Origin: G965237725 sp965237725 | GTDB taxonomy: Bacteria > Pseudomonadota > Gammaproteobacteria > Arenicellales > Poriferihabitantaceae | Direction: 5' to 3' | Length of the DNA stretch: 64,000 bases | Assembly: GCA_965237725.1 (NCBI GenBank) | Contig: OZ250151.1 | Span: 248,001-312,000, forward strand | Program-made: the position numbers and the translations under genes | Shown: one piece after another, positions 17,727 to 26,394 of the stretch | How the letters are laid out: the number at the start of each line of letters is the position of its first letter | Numbering within the stretch: the stretch's first letter is position 1 | The notes under the pieces: generated by a model | Seen by the model: only the letters and a program-made list of their open reading frames with translations | The model's database searches: none | What the model was told of the DNA's origin: nothing

Positions 17727-18005
17727 CTATACAAGCCGGGATAGCGAGGCGTTAAACCGGTATTCGCGTTGGGAAATGTGCAACGTACTCGCAATGATGA
17801 TGCCCGCACCAATCCATTCATGGCGTAAAAGCGTTTCATTGAATAAATAGTAGGCTACGCCGCGCCACAATAGTTGTGGATATCACCTCATCCCCAATAA
17901 TTCTTATTAAAGTCATCATGATCGAGGCGATCAGGCAGGACAGCACTATCCAACGGGCTTCTATCCAGCGGTTGCCTTTCAGATTATCTGAGATGGTAAA
18001 TTTCC
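17727..18005 (-). pseudogene. Remnant of an EamA/DMT-family transporter with an internal deletion
   Basis: Reading the minus strand from about 18005 gives RWIEARWIVLSCLIASIMMT then LIRIIGDEV, the first membrane helix of an EamA (drug/metabolite) transporter. Near 17870-17890 the frame shifts by one. It then reads QLLWRGVAYYLFNETLLRHE and WIGAGIIIASTLHIS to a stop at 17727, which is the last EamA helix pair (compare YLLFGE...WLGA.LI). About 200 central codons are missing, so only the two ends survive. A functional protein is not possible. The segment fills the otherwise empty gap between the DUF934 gene and the kinase gene. Confidence 0.7.
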
Positions 18006-18043
18006 CTTTATATAAAACTCCTTAACCCGGAGATCACCCGAAT

Positions 18044-18937
18044 TTACAGGTATTCACCAGCGAAACTATGGAAGGCCTGACTAAACTTTTCCAGGTTGTT
18101 GTCTGTATAACCAGGAAAATCAAAATCAATTTCAGATTTAATTTCAGACATCATACTCCACATACTTTCCCGCAATAAGGATGCGCATTTCATCGCATAG
18201 TAGCTTCGCAATTTGTCCCGATCAGGTTCGCATCCATAAAAACTGGAAATAACTTCAAGCTCCTGATCCTTAACTAATCCATTGTTCGAAGCCAGTCCAC
18301 CAAGATCAAACAGTGCCGAATTGAACCCCGCATAATCCCAGTCGATTAGCCACATCCGACTGCCATCGTCAATAAAATTTGCCGGCAATAAATCATTATG
18401 ACCGAAAGTTAGCTCAACCGGCCCTACCGCGACGGATAGAACATCAGCGGTTTTTCGAAGCTCTGGGATACGATGACCCAATCGAACCGGCTTTTCTGCG
18501 CTATTTGATTCCAGCCGATTACAATAATTTCGAATCACCTGAAATACCCAGAACGATAATACCGGCCCATTTAGAAAATTTGGGATTTTGTAATGGCAAT
18601 CCTTTATTAATTCTACCGCCCGAGACAAATTTTTATGATCGGAAAAATCAGCCTCGCTAAGGGTTTTACCCTGAATAAATTCAAGGACCAGCACACCGGG
18701 CTCAGCATACAATACCTCGGGTGAAATTCCTGCTTCCCAGGCTGCTTTACTCGCAGCTAATTCGTTGAACCGCATCACACCGTGTTCAGGAATATCTTCC
18801 CCGATTCTGACAAAATAATCTTGCCCGGAATCTGAGACCCTGAAATTCTGATTAGTTATCCCGCCTGACACCGACTCCATGGAAATTTTTGATTTCCAGC
18901 AAGGTAAATTTGATATTCTATCGGCCAGAGTTGCCAA
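18044..18937 (-). CDS. Choline/ethanolamine-kinase-like phosphotransferase
   Basis: A 297-residue member of the APH/choline kinase superfamily. Key motifs are GGITNQNFRV (nucleotide loop), FGHNDLLPANFI (Brenner motif with catalytic Asp and Asn) and WLIDWDYAGFNSALFDLGGLA (metal-binding DWDYA, which favours choline or ethanolamine kinase over antibiotic kinases). Likely substrates are choline, ethanolamine or a related amino alcohol. It is followed upstream on the same strand by the type III decarboxylase gene (94-base gap), which may supply or share an amine pathway (inference). Confidence 0.8.
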   Translation of the reverse strand: MATLADRISNLPCWKSKISMESVSGGITNQNFRVSDSGQDYFVRIGEDIPEHGVMRFNELAASKAAWEAGISPEVLYAEPGVLVLEFIQGKTLSEADFSDHKNLSRAVELIKDCHYKIPNFLNGPVLSFWVFQVIRNYCNRLESNSAEKPVRLGHRIPELRKTADVLSVAVGPVELTFGHNDLLPANFIDDGSRMWLIDWDYAGFNSALFDLGGLASNNGLVKDQELEVISSFYGCEPDRDKLRSYYAMKCASLLRESMWSMMSEIKSEIDFDFPGYTDNNLEKFSQAFHSFAGEYL

Positions 18938-19031
18938 TGTTTATATTATTGATTTGAGAAATTTAATTAGTATGAATGTTAACGGGGAATGCGACGACAA
19001 ACAATCCTGATTTTAATACAGCCCCTTGTAA

Positions 19032-20219
19032 TCAATATTTGAAAAATCCATTGTTAACAGAAACGTATTGTGCTGGCTCAAAACCATTAAAACGGGTTGA
19101 TGTAGCGGAACCATATGCCCCAATCAAACCAAACTCAATACAGTCGCCCTCTTTAATATCCTTTGGCAATGGAAACGCTGTGGACAGTATATCTACGGGA
19201 TCGCAGGTTGGCCCGAATACACGGCGATGGACCGCCCCGGTCTCGATATCGATACATCCACCGTCTCGCCACACCTTGAGTGGTAACTGGGTTTTCATAA
19301 TGACCTGTTCCTGCAATCCACCATAGACACCGTCGTTAATAAACACGTCACCATTATCCCGAACATGAATCACTTCACTCAGCAGTGAAACCGAAGACGC
19401 CACCATTGCTCTACCTGGTTCACATAACAATTCGGGCTTATCAGCCCCAAAATACGTTTCGGATGCATCAGCTATTAGCTGGAAATATTCCTCGATAGTA
19501 GCAATATTTGAATCCTGGTAGGCGACTGGAAACCCACCCCCTACATTCAATCGGTATAGTTTAACCCCAGTGCCACGTACCAGTTCTGCAGCAGCGGCTA
19601 TATATTTCCCGTAGACATGATGATCGGTACATTGGGATCCTGGATGAAACGTGAGTGATGACCTGACTCCGAAGCTTTCCACTTTGGTTAATAGTTCTAC
19701 ACATACTTCAGGGGTGGATCCAAACTTACTACCAAAATCGTAGGCTGAACTATCTTTAGCCAACTTGAACCGAACGGTGATTTCCATATCGCTGGTGCAA
19801 TAGGGTTTGAGTAACTCAAGCCCAAGTTCATCGTCAATCACAAATGACCTGACGCCATGCAATTCATAGGCTTCGGTAATCATCCTCGGAGATCGAACCG
19901 GATTATTGTAATGAAGATGACATTCGGGAAACAAGCGTCGAAGCAATCTGATTTCGCCGATGGACGCGACATCGTATGAACGAATGCCCGACTCCCATAG
20001 TGCCTGCAATACAATTTTTTCCGGGTTAGCCTTCACAGCATAGGAGACCTCCCCTGGGAAACATTTTTGAAACTTGAGACTGGTTTTTTGCTGGATATCT
20101 TTACAGAATAAAAAGTAGGGACGATCGATTTCGTTTCGATTTAAAAATTCCTGGCAATCCGTATACGGAAACCGATGATTTGTCCGGAGATCGTTTAAAT
20201 CATAAGCTAAATTTTGCAT
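19032..20219 (-). CDS. Type III PLP decarboxylase (ornithine/lysine decarboxylase family)
   Basis: A 395-residue fold-type III enzyme, probably making putrescine or cadaverine. PLP binds the Lys of SYAVKANPEK (about residue 63). Also seen are SSLTFHPGSQC, YRLNVGGGFP (the PLP phosphate loop GGGFP), LLCEPGRAMVA and the ODC-type active-site Cys block RRVFGPTCDPVDIL. The specificity-helix region (FVIDDELGLELL) does not let me separate ornithine from lysine. It is divergent from an Lrp/AsnC gene across a 136-base gap, so amino-acid-responsive control is likely (inference). Confidence 0.88.
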   Translation of the reverse strand: MQNLAYDLNDLRTNHRFPYTDCQEFLNRNEIDRPYFLFCKDIQQKTSLKFQKCFPGEVSYAVKANPEKIVLQALWESGIRSYDVASIGEIRLLRRLFPECHLHYNNPVRSPRMITEAYELHGVRSFVIDDELGLELLKPYCTSDMEITVRFKLAKDSSAYDFGSKFGSTPEVCVELLTKVESFGVRSSLTFHPGSQCTDHHVYGKYIAAAAELVRGTGVKLYRLNVGGGFPVAYQDSNIATIEEYFQLIADASETYFGADKPELLCEPGRAMVASSVSLLSEVIHVRDNGDVFINDGVYGGLQEQVIMKTQLPLKVWRDGGCIDIETGAVHRRVFGPTCDPVDILSTAFPLPKDIKEGDCIEFGLIGAYGSATSTRFNGFEPAQYVSVNNGFFKY

Positions 20220-20355
20220 AGTGCATCAACTCGAATGAATTTAGAAATATCTTGTAGGAATTATCAATAAAAATGACTTAACATAATAGCTTCAATACTG
20301 TATATTTTGACTTTATTTTATTGCAATATGACTTATTTATTCTAAATTTTGACCA

Positions 20356-20784
20356 ATGAACCCTAAAGACAAACAATTAATATCCGCCCTGCAACGCAAT
20401 GCACGCATGTCGATTAGCGATCTGTCTCGCTATCTCGGTATTTCCCGAACCACTGTTCAGCAACGTATGAACCGACTGGAAGAAAGCGGGATTATCACCG
20501 GTTATACGGTCAAGCTGGGCGATTCAGTACGTCAGTCCCAAATTAAAGCCCATGTCAACCTGGTGATCGAACCCAATGCGGGAAATCGTATCGTAGCCTC
20601 CCTTGAAAAAATAGCCGCTATAGAAACCCTTTTCACGGTCAGCGGAAAAATTGATCTGATCGCAATTATTATTGTTGATACCGCCATGGAATTGGACATC
20701 TGTCTCGATCAAATCAGTGCAATTGCCGGGGTCCAATCCACCGAAACGGCAATTGTATTAACCACAAAATTTAATCGAACCTGA
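20356..20784 (+). CDS. Lrp/AsnC family regulator, divergent from the decarboxylase
   Basis: A 142-residue regulator. The N-terminal HTH reads NPKDKQLISALQRNARMSIS then YLGISRTTVQQRMNRLEESG; the C-terminal RAM domain carries TLFTVSGKIDLIAIIIVDTAM. It is a separate paralogue from the one at 14949. Divergence from the ornithine/lysine decarboxylase suggests it senses that amino acid or amine and controls the decarboxylase, which is inference. The 136-base gap is strongly AT-rich, but I see no convincing palindrome in it. Confidence 0.88.
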   Translation: MNPKDKQLISALQRNARMSISDLSRYLGISRTTVQQRMNRLEESGIITGYTVKLGDSVRQSQIKAHVNLVIEPNAGNRIVASLEKIAAIETLFTVSGKIDLIAIIIVDTAMELDICLDQISAIAGVQSTETAIVLTTKFNRT

Positions 20785-20798
20785 TTTACCTGAAACAA

Positions 20799-21215
20799 TT
20801 ATCGGGGCAATTTTAGATATACCTTCAGATTATGAAACTGCATGGGCAATTGATTCTTTTTAAAAATTAGAGCGCGTTGTTTCTCGCCATTTAATTTAAA
20901 CAAAATCATGATCACTGAGCCCAGGTGAATGGAATTTTTAAACCTGATCAATTTCGCTCCTCTTTCAAGGTCAAGCAAAAACCATTGACCACGTCGACTA
21001 ACACCAATTTGACTATATTGATCAAGGGCATTTGTTTTCACTAATTCATAGGTCAGGAACAGCATACATACCATACACACTAACAAGAATGGTACGACCT
21101 CTAATACCAGGCAAACCGGTACCATCGGCAACACATATAAAATCACCAGTAATATTCTTAGCCATGAAACTGGCTGGGTTCTAAGGGTTAGCGGAAGACA
21201 GAATTCGTTCGACAA
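20799..21215 (-). CDS. YgfX-like membrane protein
   Basis: A 138-residue protein with two adjacent membrane helices near the N-terminus (SWLRILLVILYVLPMVPVCL and FLLVCMVCMLFLTYEL), then a soluble C-terminal part (GVSRRGQWFLLDLERGAKLI...). Size, layout and its position overlapping sdhE by 35 bases match YgfX, which pairs with SdhE in gammaproteobacteria. In E. coli the pair has been described as a toxin/antitoxin (CptAB), while SdhE itself is the flavinylation factor of SDH. Sequence similarity to YgfX is weak by eye, so the call rests partly on context. Confidence 0.65.
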   Translation of the reverse strand: MSNEFCLPLTLRTQPVSWLRILLVILYVLPMVPVCLVLEVVPFLLVCMVCMLFLTYELVKTNALDQYSQIGVSRRGQWFLLDLERGAKLIRFKNSIHLGSVIMILFKLNGEKQRALIFKKNQLPMQFHNLKVYLKLPR

Positions 21216-21432
21216 TTTTTACCATTCCATGGTCCTGGGGTGTTTCATTTAGACAAAGCCAACGCGTCAAAAGGGGATCTTCAACTTCGAGCAATGCCTG
21301 AAATGAATCCTGCTCTTCCGCTGACAGGTTCCTAAAATTGAGTTCTACAAACTCAGTAAGAACCAAATCCAGTTCTTTTGTACCGCGCCGGCACCGCCAA
21401 AGGATTTTTTTGATATTGACATCACTCTCCAT
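21181..21432 (-). CDS. sdhE: SdhE, FAD assembly factor of succinate dehydrogenase
   Basis: An 83-residue protein. The conserved RGxxE patch needed for flavinylating SdhA is seen as WRCRRGTKELDLVL, followed by LSAEEQDSFQALLEVEDPLL and the TRW motif. The length matches E. coli YgfY/SdhE (88). It lies 28 bases downstream of sdhB, so the SDH operon here carries its own assembly factor. It overlaps the ygfX-like gene by 35 bases. Confidence 0.92.
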   Translation of the reverse strand: MESDVNIKKILWRCRRGTKELDLVLTEFVELNFRNLSAEEQDSFQALLEVEDPLLTRWLCLNETPQDHGMVKIVERILSSANP

Positions 21433-21460
21433 TTTGAATGCCCGAAAAAAATTCGGTCAG

Positions 21461-22234
21461 CTATTTTCGCTCCTGTATGGTTTTCTTTATTTCACCAATG
21501 GCTTTGGCCGGGTTCAGGCCTTTCGGACAGGTTTTTGTACAATTCATTATGGTGTGACAACGATACAGCTTAAATGCATCGTCGAGTTCATCCAGTCGTT
21601 CTCCGGTGGCATCATCCCGCGTATCCGCTATCCATCGATAGGCCTGCAGCAGCGCTGCTGGGCCCAGATATCGATCGCTGTTCCACCAGTAACTTGGGCA
21701 GCTTGTCGAACAGCAGGCACATAGAATACATTCATATAGCCCGTCCAGCTTTCCCCTGTCCTCCTCAGATTGCAATCGCTCGCCATCTGGTGCCGCACTG
21801 TCTGACTGCAGCCACGGTTTTATCGACGCATATTGGGCATAGAAATTATTCATGTCCGGGACCAGATCTTTCACCACCGACATATGGGGTAATGGATAAA
21901 TATTAATATCACCTTTAAATTCATCTACTGCGCTTGTACAGGCCAGCGTATTGGTGCCATTTATATTCATCGAGCAGGAGCCGCATATGCCTTCCCGACA
22001 GGAACGACGAAAGGTTAATGTGCTATCAATTACGTTTTTAATTCTGATAATGACGTCGAGGACCATGGGTCCACAAGCATCCATATCAACTTCATAGGTG
22101 TCCATTCGTGGATTCGCTCCGCTATCAGGATCGTATCGATAGACATTGATCCGCCGTAATCGGCCATCACTGATGTCTTTATGGGTTTTCCCCTTGGTTA
22201 CCCGTGAATTGATTGGAAGTCTGAATTCGGCCAT
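21461..22234 (-). CDS. sdhB: Succinate dehydrogenase iron-sulfur subunit
   Basis: Carries the three Fe-S clusters that pass electrons from SdhA-FAD to ubiquinone. It has 257 residues. The [2Fe-2S] site is SCREGICGSCSMNINGTNTLAC (Cys-rich block near residue 80). The [4Fe-4S] and [3Fe-4S] sites are ECILCACCSTSCPSYW and CHTIMNCTKTCPKGLNP. Length and the DARxxxxERL-like block (DTRDDATGERLDEL) are typical of alpha/gammaproteobacterial SdhB. It follows sdhA at 12 bases. Confidence 0.98.
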   Translation of the reverse strand: MAEFRLPINSRVTKGKTHKDISDGRLRRINVYRYDPDSGANPRMDTYEVDMDACGPMVLDVIIRIKNVIDSTLTFRRSCREGICGSCSMNINGTNTLACTSAVDEFKGDINIYPLPHMSVVKDLVPDMNNFYAQYASIKPWLQSDSAAPDGERLQSEEDRGKLDGLYECILCACCSTSCPSYWWNSDRYLGPAALLQAYRWIADTRDDATGERLDELDDAFKLYRCHTIMNCTKTCPKGLNPAKAIGEIKKTIQERK

Positions 22235-22246
22235 CTGAATACCTGG

Positions 22247-24037
22247 TTAGTAAACGCGTTCTTTGGGTACAATGTATCTGACTTCGTCAGTCAAAGTGTA
22301 ATCATGAACTGGTCGATAATCAATTTCGGGAGCATCCTCAATATTGGTTTGCCAGGCCAGCGTGTGTTTCATCCAGTTTTCATCGTCCCTATTGGGGTAA
22401 TCCTCCCGAGCGTGTGCGCCGCGGCTTTCTTTGCGATTCTCAGCTGAATGAATGGAAACCCGAGCCTGACGTAGCAGGTTGTCCAGTTCCAGGGTTTCAA
22501 CCAGATCGGAATTCCAGATCATCGATCGATCAGTGACACCAACATCCGAAAACTTTTCACACACTGCGGTTAATTTTTCAATTCCTTCTTGCATGACTTC
22601 TGCAGTTCTGAATACTGCACAATAATTTTGCATGGTTTTCTGCATTTCCAGGCGAATTTCTGCAGTCGGACTGCTTCCCTTGGCATGTCGAATTTGATCG
22701 AATCGCTGAATAATCTCTTCCCCTGCACTGGCTCGCAATCGGGTTCGCTTGCTGCCTGGATCAATTAGCTCTCTGGCACGATGAGCAGCCGCTCTGCCAA
22801 AGACCACAATATCCAACAATGAATTGGACCCTAGTCGGTTAGCGCCATGAACAGAAACACAGGCAGCTTCTCCGATTGCCATCAACCCCGGAACAATGGT
22901 TTCAGGATCGCCGTCTTTGAGAGTAACAACTTCACCATAAATATTGGTCTGTATGCCACCCATGTTGTAATGAACCGTTGGCAATACCGGAATAGGTTCT
23001 TTGGTCACATCCACCCCTGCGAATATTTTTGCCGATTCGGAGATGCCTGGCAATCTCTCGGCCAGAACATCCGGACCCAGGTGTTCCAGGTGCAAGTGGA
23101 TATGATCTTTTTCGTCACCAACACCGAGACCGTCACGAATTTCCATGGTCATTGACCGACTGACCACATCCCGTGATGCCAGATCTTTGGCATTGGGTGC
23201 ATAGCGTTCCATAAAGCGTTCGCCTTTGGAATTGGTAAGATAACCGCCCTCACCTCGCGCACCTTCGGTGATCAGGCAACCCGCGCCATAAATTCCCGTG
23301 GGATGGAACTGAATGAATTCCATATCCTGCAACGGCAGACCCGCCCGTAACGCCATTCCACCGCCATCGCCGGTGCAGCTATGGGCCGAGGTCGCTGAAA
23401 AATAACTTCGACCGTAACCACCGGTCGCTAATACCACTAACTTGCTGGAGAAACGATGAAGCTCGCCTTTATCTAAATCCCAGGCCATCACACCCTTGCA
23501 TTCGCCATTTTCCATAATCAGGTCCATGGCGAAATACTCCACAAAAAATTCCGCTTTATGTTTTAGCGCCTGTTGATAAAGCGTATGCAAAATAGCATGC
23601 CCGGTTCGATCCGCTGCAGCACAGGTTCGTTGGGCCTGGCCTTCGCCAAAATGGGTGGTCATGCCACCAAATGCCCTTTGATATATTTTGCCGTCAGGGG
23701 TGCGAGAAAAAGGAACCCCGTAGTGCTCAAGTTCGATCACTGCATCGGGGGCTTCTTTACACATATATTCGATGGCATCCTGGTCACCAAGCCAGTCCGA
23801 TCCTTTTACCGTGTCATACATATGCCAACGCCAGTTGTCTGCTCCCATGTTCCCAAGGGCCGCACTCATCCCGCCCTGGGCGGCAACGGTATGACTTCGT
23901 GTGGGAAACAACTTGGTTATGCATGCTGTCTTCAAACCTTCGACTGCCATGCCGAATGCTGCCCTTAGACCAGCACCACCGGCACCGACCACCACCACAT
24001 CGTATTGATGGTCTATAATTTTATAGGCTTCGGTCAA
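22247..24037 (-). CDS. sdhA: Succinate dehydrogenase flavoprotein subunit
   Basis: Oxidises succinate to fumarate with covalent FAD. It has 596 residues, as expected. Blocks are VVVGAGGAGLRAAFGMA (FAD loop), TRSHTVAAQGG with the His that bears FAD, EFIQFHPTGIYGAG, LITEGARGEGG (catalytic Arg) and VHGANRLGSNSLLDIVVFGR. It lies third in sdhCDAB. FAD attachment is expected to need the SdhE encoded just downstream. Confidence 0.98.
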   Translation of the reverse strand: MTEAYKIIDHQYDVVVVGAGGAGLRAAFGMAVEGLKTACITKLFPTRSHTVAAQGGMSAALGNMGADNWRWHMYDTVKGSDWLGDQDAIEYMCKEAPDAVIELEHYGVPFSRTPDGKIYQRAFGGMTTHFGEGQAQRTCAAADRTGHAILHTLYQQALKHKAEFFVEYFAMDLIMENGECKGVMAWDLDKGELHRFSSKLVVLATGGYGRSYFSATSAHSCTGDGGGMALRAGLPLQDMEFIQFHPTGIYGAGCLITEGARGEGGYLTNSKGERFMERYAPNAKDLASRDVVSRSMTMEIRDGLGVGDEKDHIHLHLEHLGPDVLAERLPGISESAKIFAGVDVTKEPIPVLPTVHYNMGGIQTNIYGEVVTLKDGDPETIVPGLMAIGEAACVSVHGANRLGSNSLLDIVVFGRAAAHRARELIDPGSKRTRLRASAGEEIIQRFDQIRHAKGSSPTAEIRLEMQKTMQNYCAVFRTAEVMQEGIEKLTAVCEKFSDVGVTDRSMIWNSDLVETLELDNLLRQARVSIHSAENRKESRGAHAREDYPNRDDENWMKHTLAWQTNIEDAPEIDYRPVHDYTLTDEVRYIVPKERVY

Positions 24038-24070
24038 AGCAATTCCCTCCTTTGGTTTTTAATGTTCTTG

Positions 24071-24445
24071 TCATAATGCAATCCGTAACACAGCAAACAA
24101 TGCCCCAAGGCCAGAAACTAACAATACAACCTTGGTCAGCAACAAACATATGAGTTTAATTCCTTCATGATGAACATAATCTTCGATTACAACCTGCATC
24201 CCGAGCTGCCCATGGAAAAACATAAAACTTAAATAAAGCAGTAGCAACAATGCGACGTAGGGTTGGCCAATCCAGTTCAAAACGGTTTGGTAATCGTCCC
24301 CAACGTGATTAGCAAAAGAAAATAGAAACCATATGGTCAATGGAATCAGCGCCAATGCAGTTACACGCTGCAACCACCAGTGATGGGAGCCTTCTCCTGA
24401 TGGACCCAGACCTTTAACCCTTGCTAGTGGATTTCGCAAACTCAT
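24071..24445 (-). CDS. sdhD: Succinate dehydrogenase membrane anchor subunit D
   Basis: A 124-residue protein with three membrane helices (VTALALIPLTIWFLFSFANH, YVALLLLLYLSFMFFHGQLG, LICLLLTKVVLLVSGLGALFA). The block FFHGQLGMQVVIEDYVHHE contains the His and DY pair typical of SdhD for heme b and quinone binding. It lies between sdhC (16 bases) and sdhA (33 bases). Confidence 0.94.
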   Translation of the reverse strand: MSLRNPLARVKGLGPSGEGSHHWWLQRVTALALIPLTIWFLFSFANHVGDDYQTVLNWIGQPYVALLLLLYLSFMFFHGQLGMQVVIEDYVHHEGIKLICLLLTKVVLLVSGLGALFAVLRIAL

Positions 24446-24461
24446 GATAACAACCTCTGAT

Positions 24462-24833
24462 TCATATCAGCCATACCGTTAGGGTTAAAATCACCGTTCC
24501 CAGTAGCACTAGTTTCCCGGTCAAATACGCCTGTTCGATATCAAAGCCAAAGCCGAAATCCCATGCCAGATGTCGAATTCCATTACACAAATGGTAAGCG
24601 GTACACATACTCCAGATCACCAACCCGGCTTTTCCAATTCCAGAATTTAAAATCGCGCTAAAACAGGTATACAGGTCGCTTCCCGATGCAATACTCCATA
24701 ACCACCCAGCAATAGCGATTGCGCCCATGGTAATAACAACCCCCGTTGCTCTATGTAGAATCGAAAGCACAGAGGTTAACTGTGGCTTATAAATCTGCAA
24801 GTGGGGTGATAATGGACGGTTACTGGAAGACAA
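24462..24833 (-). CDS. sdhC: Succinate dehydrogenase cytochrome b556 subunit C
   Basis: A 123-residue protein and the first gene of the sdh operon. Signature RPLSPHLQIYKPQLTSVLSI and LHRATGVV near the N-terminus (quinone-site Ser and Arg), then HLCNGIRHLAWDFGFGFD with the heme-ligand His. Three membrane helices. The promoter should lie in the 180 bases upstream (24834-25014), where I see no confident -35/-10 pair. Confidence 0.96.
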   Translation of the reverse strand: MSSSNRPLSPHLQIYKPQLTSVLSILHRATGVVITMGAIAIAGWLWSIASGSDLYTCFSAILNSGIGKAGLVIWSMCTAYHLCNGIRHLAWDFGFGFDIEQAYLTGKLVLLGTVILTLTVWLI

Positions 24834-25014
24834 AAGGATATCCGATAGGTTTAGAAATTATTCTAGTTTCGAGCTCATTCTAGCTCAATGGCTACTGCCT
24901 AAGTTTAAAAAATTACAACCAGTGATACAACTTAAGCAGTTGCCTATTTTCATGAATCAGCATCAATTCATCTGATAGCTGGTCAAACAAGCGCTAATTA
25001 AATTAATCTAGGTT

Positions 25015-25269
25015 TTAAAAATCTGAACAACGCCCATTTACTTCCCAGTCACCATAGCGCGTCGGTTCAGGACCACCAGGACCGCCGATCTCTTCTGTTT
25101 GGCTCGTCCTTTGGAGCGGGCTATTTTTGTATTTAACTTTTTCCGGGGTCCTGTGAGATCTTACAAATGGTTTGGCGCGAGGTTTTTTATGACGTTTTTC
25201 ACCCGTCGGGGTATCCGTTGAATCTAGTTGTAGTTTCATAATCTTGATTTTAACCGATTCCGAACCCAT
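25015..25269 (-). CDS. DUF1674 protein, SDH assembly factor 4 homologue
   Basis: The C-terminus GPEPTRYGDWEVNGRCSDF is the DUF1674/SdhAF4 signature (pattern PTRYGDWE..GRC.DF). The N-terminal half is basic and disordered. In eukaryotes SdhAF4 protects flavinylated SdhA before assembly; bacterial members are mostly unstudied. The location just upstream of sdhC on the same strand supports the same job. It is 84 residues from the first ATG. An internal Met (MKLQLDST, start at 25239) gives a 74-residue form that may be the true start. Confidence 0.8.
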   Translation of the reverse strand: MGSESVKIKIMKLQLDSTDTPTGEKRHKKPRAKPFVRSHRTPEKVKYKNSPLQRTSQTEEIGGPGGPEPTRYGDWEVNGRCSDF

Positions 25270-25332
25270 ATATACTCGGCATGCACAAGAAATTTTATCT
25301 AACCAGTCGAAATATCATTACGCCGATTATCC

Positions 25333-26307
25333 ATGCCAAGTTCCTCGAAAAAGTCTAAACCCTCTGCCCTAGTTCATCAATTAACCGATCTGGATCTGGA
25401 TGCCATATTGGCGGAGACAACCAACAAATTACATTTAATCGATCTTTCAGATCTGGCATTGATTCGGGTGGACGGAGAAGACGCAGAGAATTTTCTTCAG
25501 GGACAATTTAGCAATGATGTCAGCAAGCTTGACCAGGATTCATGCCAGTTACATGCTTACTGTAACCCTAAGGGCAGGACTTTGGCGATAATTCGATTGA
25601 TGCGGACAAAACAGGGCTTCTGGCTGCTGTTGCCTGAAGAAATAAGTCAGTCATTTATGAAAAGGTTAAAGATGTTTGTGCTCAGGGCAAAAGTTGATAT
25701 CGAGCTGGATACAGACAATCGGGCCTTGGGGATGCTAGGCTGTGATGCCTGGAACGAATTCGATACCGTTGGCTATGACGTGAAATCCATCGTTCCGCGC
25801 AAGATACTAATTGGCGACTCCAATTTATGGCGCAGTCATCTCGACTCAAATGCGATTGACCTTAACCTGTGTGCAGGTGACCTGTGGCAATGGCTCGACA
25901 TCCGTTCGGGAATTCCTCAGGTGTATGGGGTGACGCTGGAAACATTTATCCCCCAAACCATAAACCTGGATCTGGTCGAAGGCATCAGTTTTAAAAAGGG
26001 CTGTTACCCCGGCCAGGAAATCGTTGCTCGGGTAAAATATTTAGGCAAAGTCAAACAACGAATGATTCTGTGCAGTGCTGAATCGAGAGAATCTATAACA
26101 CCGGGAGCGGAGGTGTTCTTTTCCGAAAAACCCGGTCAAAAATCTGGGCTGGTTGTTGACTCAGTTGGAACTGAGAAAGGCATACAACAATTGACTATTA
26201 TGATTTCAACGGTATTGTTGGCAGAGGGTGAAATACATGTTGGATCTACCTCACCAACGATTCTAACTCGCCTGGCTTTGCCTTATGAAATTCCTGAAGG
26301 TTTATGA
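25333..26307 (+). CDS. ygfZ: YgfZ-type folate-binding protein
   Basis: A 324-residue GcvT-like protein that uses tetrahydrofolate and supports repair or maturation of Fe-S enzymes. The YgfZ hallmark is FKKGCYPGQEIVARVKYLGKVKQR (K-G-C-Y-x-G-Q-E) near residue 222. The N-terminal part (LIRVDGEDAENFLQGQFSND, HAYCNPKGRTLAI) is also typical. It is next to the SDH block, whose Fe-S subunit is the kind of client YgfZ serves. It is divergent from the DUF1674 gene across 63 bases. Confidence 0.9.
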   Translation: MPSSSKKSKPSALVHQLTDLDLDAILAETTNKLHLIDLSDLALIRVDGEDAENFLQGQFSNDVSKLDQDSCQLHAYCNPKGRTLAIIRLMRTKQGFWLLLPEEISQSFMKRLKMFVLRAKVDIELDTDNRALGMLGCDAWNEFDTVGYDVKSIVPRKILIGDSNLWRSHLDSNAIDLNLCAGDLWQWLDIRSGIPQVYGVTLETFIPQTINLDLVEGISFKKGCYPGQEIVARVKYLGKVKQRMILCSAESRESITPGAEVFFSEKPGQKSGLVVDSVGTEKGIQQLTIMISTVLLAEGEIHVGSTSPTILTRLALPYEIPEGL

Positions 26308-26394
26308 TGCTGATTTGTTCTCGATTTCGTCTATTTGAAATTTGATTTGAGTTGACTAACAATAAAAATTGCCATAATAAACTACGCATAAATA

